This document shows positions 5,312 to 5,553 of a DNA stretch of 5,553 nt, in pieces. This DNA is from CAZMCC01 sp964564695. Its GTDB lineage: Bacteria; Planctomycetota; Phycisphaerae; Phycisphaerales; UBA1924. Below the pieces are notes generated by a model. The model did no database searches and was not told the DNA's origin. It saw only the letters and a program-made list of their open reading frames with translations. Each line of letters opens with the position of its first letter. Positions within the stretch are counted from its first letter, which is position 1. The stretch lies in the NCBI GenBank assembly GCA_964564695.1, contig CAZMCC010000147.1:1-5553 (forward strand). Reading direction: 5' to 3'. The position numbers were made by a program, and so were the translations under genes.

Positions 5312-5553
5312 CTACTTCTTGGTGTCTCCCCGCGCGAAGATGCTCGCGACGTAGTTGAGCACGTCGGTTGCGCTGGTCTCGTTGTAGCCGAAGTTCTTGA
5401 TGAGGCGCTGCTTGACGACGTCGATCTTCTGCTGGGTCTCGTCGTCGACGACGCTGGAGACCAGGTTCTTGAGCTTGATCGTGTCGCGCGAGTCCTCGAA
5501 GAGCTTGAGTTCAAGGGCTTTGTAGAGCCGGGCGTTGGTGTTGTATTCGAACT
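5312..5553 (-). CDS. prkA: PrkA-type serine protein kinase, C-terminal 79 residues (5' end outside the window)
   Basis: The visible C-terminus begins FEYNTNARLYKALELKLFED and continues through DTIKLKNLVSSVVDDETQ, KIDVVKQRLIKNFGYNETSA and TDVLNYVASIFARGDTKK before TAG. This follows the C-terminal region of PrkA/YeaG kinases, where Bacillus PrkA has FDYN...L..A...KLF.D..D..K and then a GYN.TSA..LL.YV.S stretch. PrkA proteins combine an AAA-type ATPase core with a kinase-like C-terminal domain and act in stress and stationary-phase signalling in other bacteria. Only the tail is seen, so the catalytic motifs cannot be checked. In many genomes prkA is followed by a DUF444 (yeaH) gene and spoVR; here a vapBC pair follows instead. 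Identification is from recalled family sequence, not a search. Confidence 0.85.
   Translation of the reverse strand, partial: FEYNTNARLYKALELKLFEDSRDTIKLKNLVSSVVDDETQQKIDVVKQRLIKNFGYNETSATDVLNYVASIFARGDTKK

Noticed and set aside
5233..5514. Minus-strand 93-codon frame over the prkA tail
   Set aside because: Ser/Arg/Thr-rich frame-shifted reading of prkA. The chosen frame matches the PrkA C-terminus and ends cleanly at 5312.
1..5553. tRNA, rRNA, CRISPR array, insertion sequence or attachment site
   Set aside because: I saw no cloverleaf, no regularly spaced direct repeats, no transposase-like protein and no terminal inverted repeats with target duplications.

Overview
The window is very GC-rich, and every gene I can support lies on the minus strand, so the layout below follows transcription from high to low coordinates. 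Three features suggest a planctomycete, probably of the Phycisphaerae type. The membrane proteins carry zinc ribbons of the CGACGYxL...CPEC.AAW style, the leucyl-tRNA synthetase has a large insertion between its catalytic blocks, and one exported protein ends in a pseudopilin-G-like module. This assignment is inferred from sequence style, not from a search.

In order of transcription: (1) the C-terminal 79 residues of a PrkA-type serine protein kinase (5312-5553, cut by the window edge); (2) a vapB-like antitoxin gene (4911-5213) overlapping by 8 nt a vapC PIN-domain toxin gene (4529-4918); (3) two adjacent paralogous membrane zinc-ribbon proteins of 333 and 334 aa (3471-4472 and 2423-3427); (4) a Sec-exported protein of 459 aa with a GspG-like C-terminus (1022-2401); (5) the first 328 codons of leuS (1-985, running off the window).

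Gaps between genes are short (98, -8, 56, 43, 21 and 36 nt), so read-through or one operon is possible. However, the gene functions do not form an obvious pathway. Only the exported-protein gene and the antitoxin gene have clear Shine-Dalgarno sequences. leuS and the downstream zinc-ribbon gene have none; instead each carries a TAnnnT hexamer placed so that transcription could begin at the start codon itself, which raises the possibility of leaderless internal promoters.

The most unusual content is the pair of membrane zinc-ribbon proteins. Each is built from two copies of one module (a DDRGxPL motif, two membrane segments, then a four-cysteine ribbon ending in DGCxxCxxCxxAW) with a period near 175 residues. 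The two genes therefore hold four diverged copies in tandem. I do not recognise a function for them. No RNA genes, CRISPR arrays, insertion sequences or other mobile elements were seen, and no gene-free stretch exceeds 100 nt.
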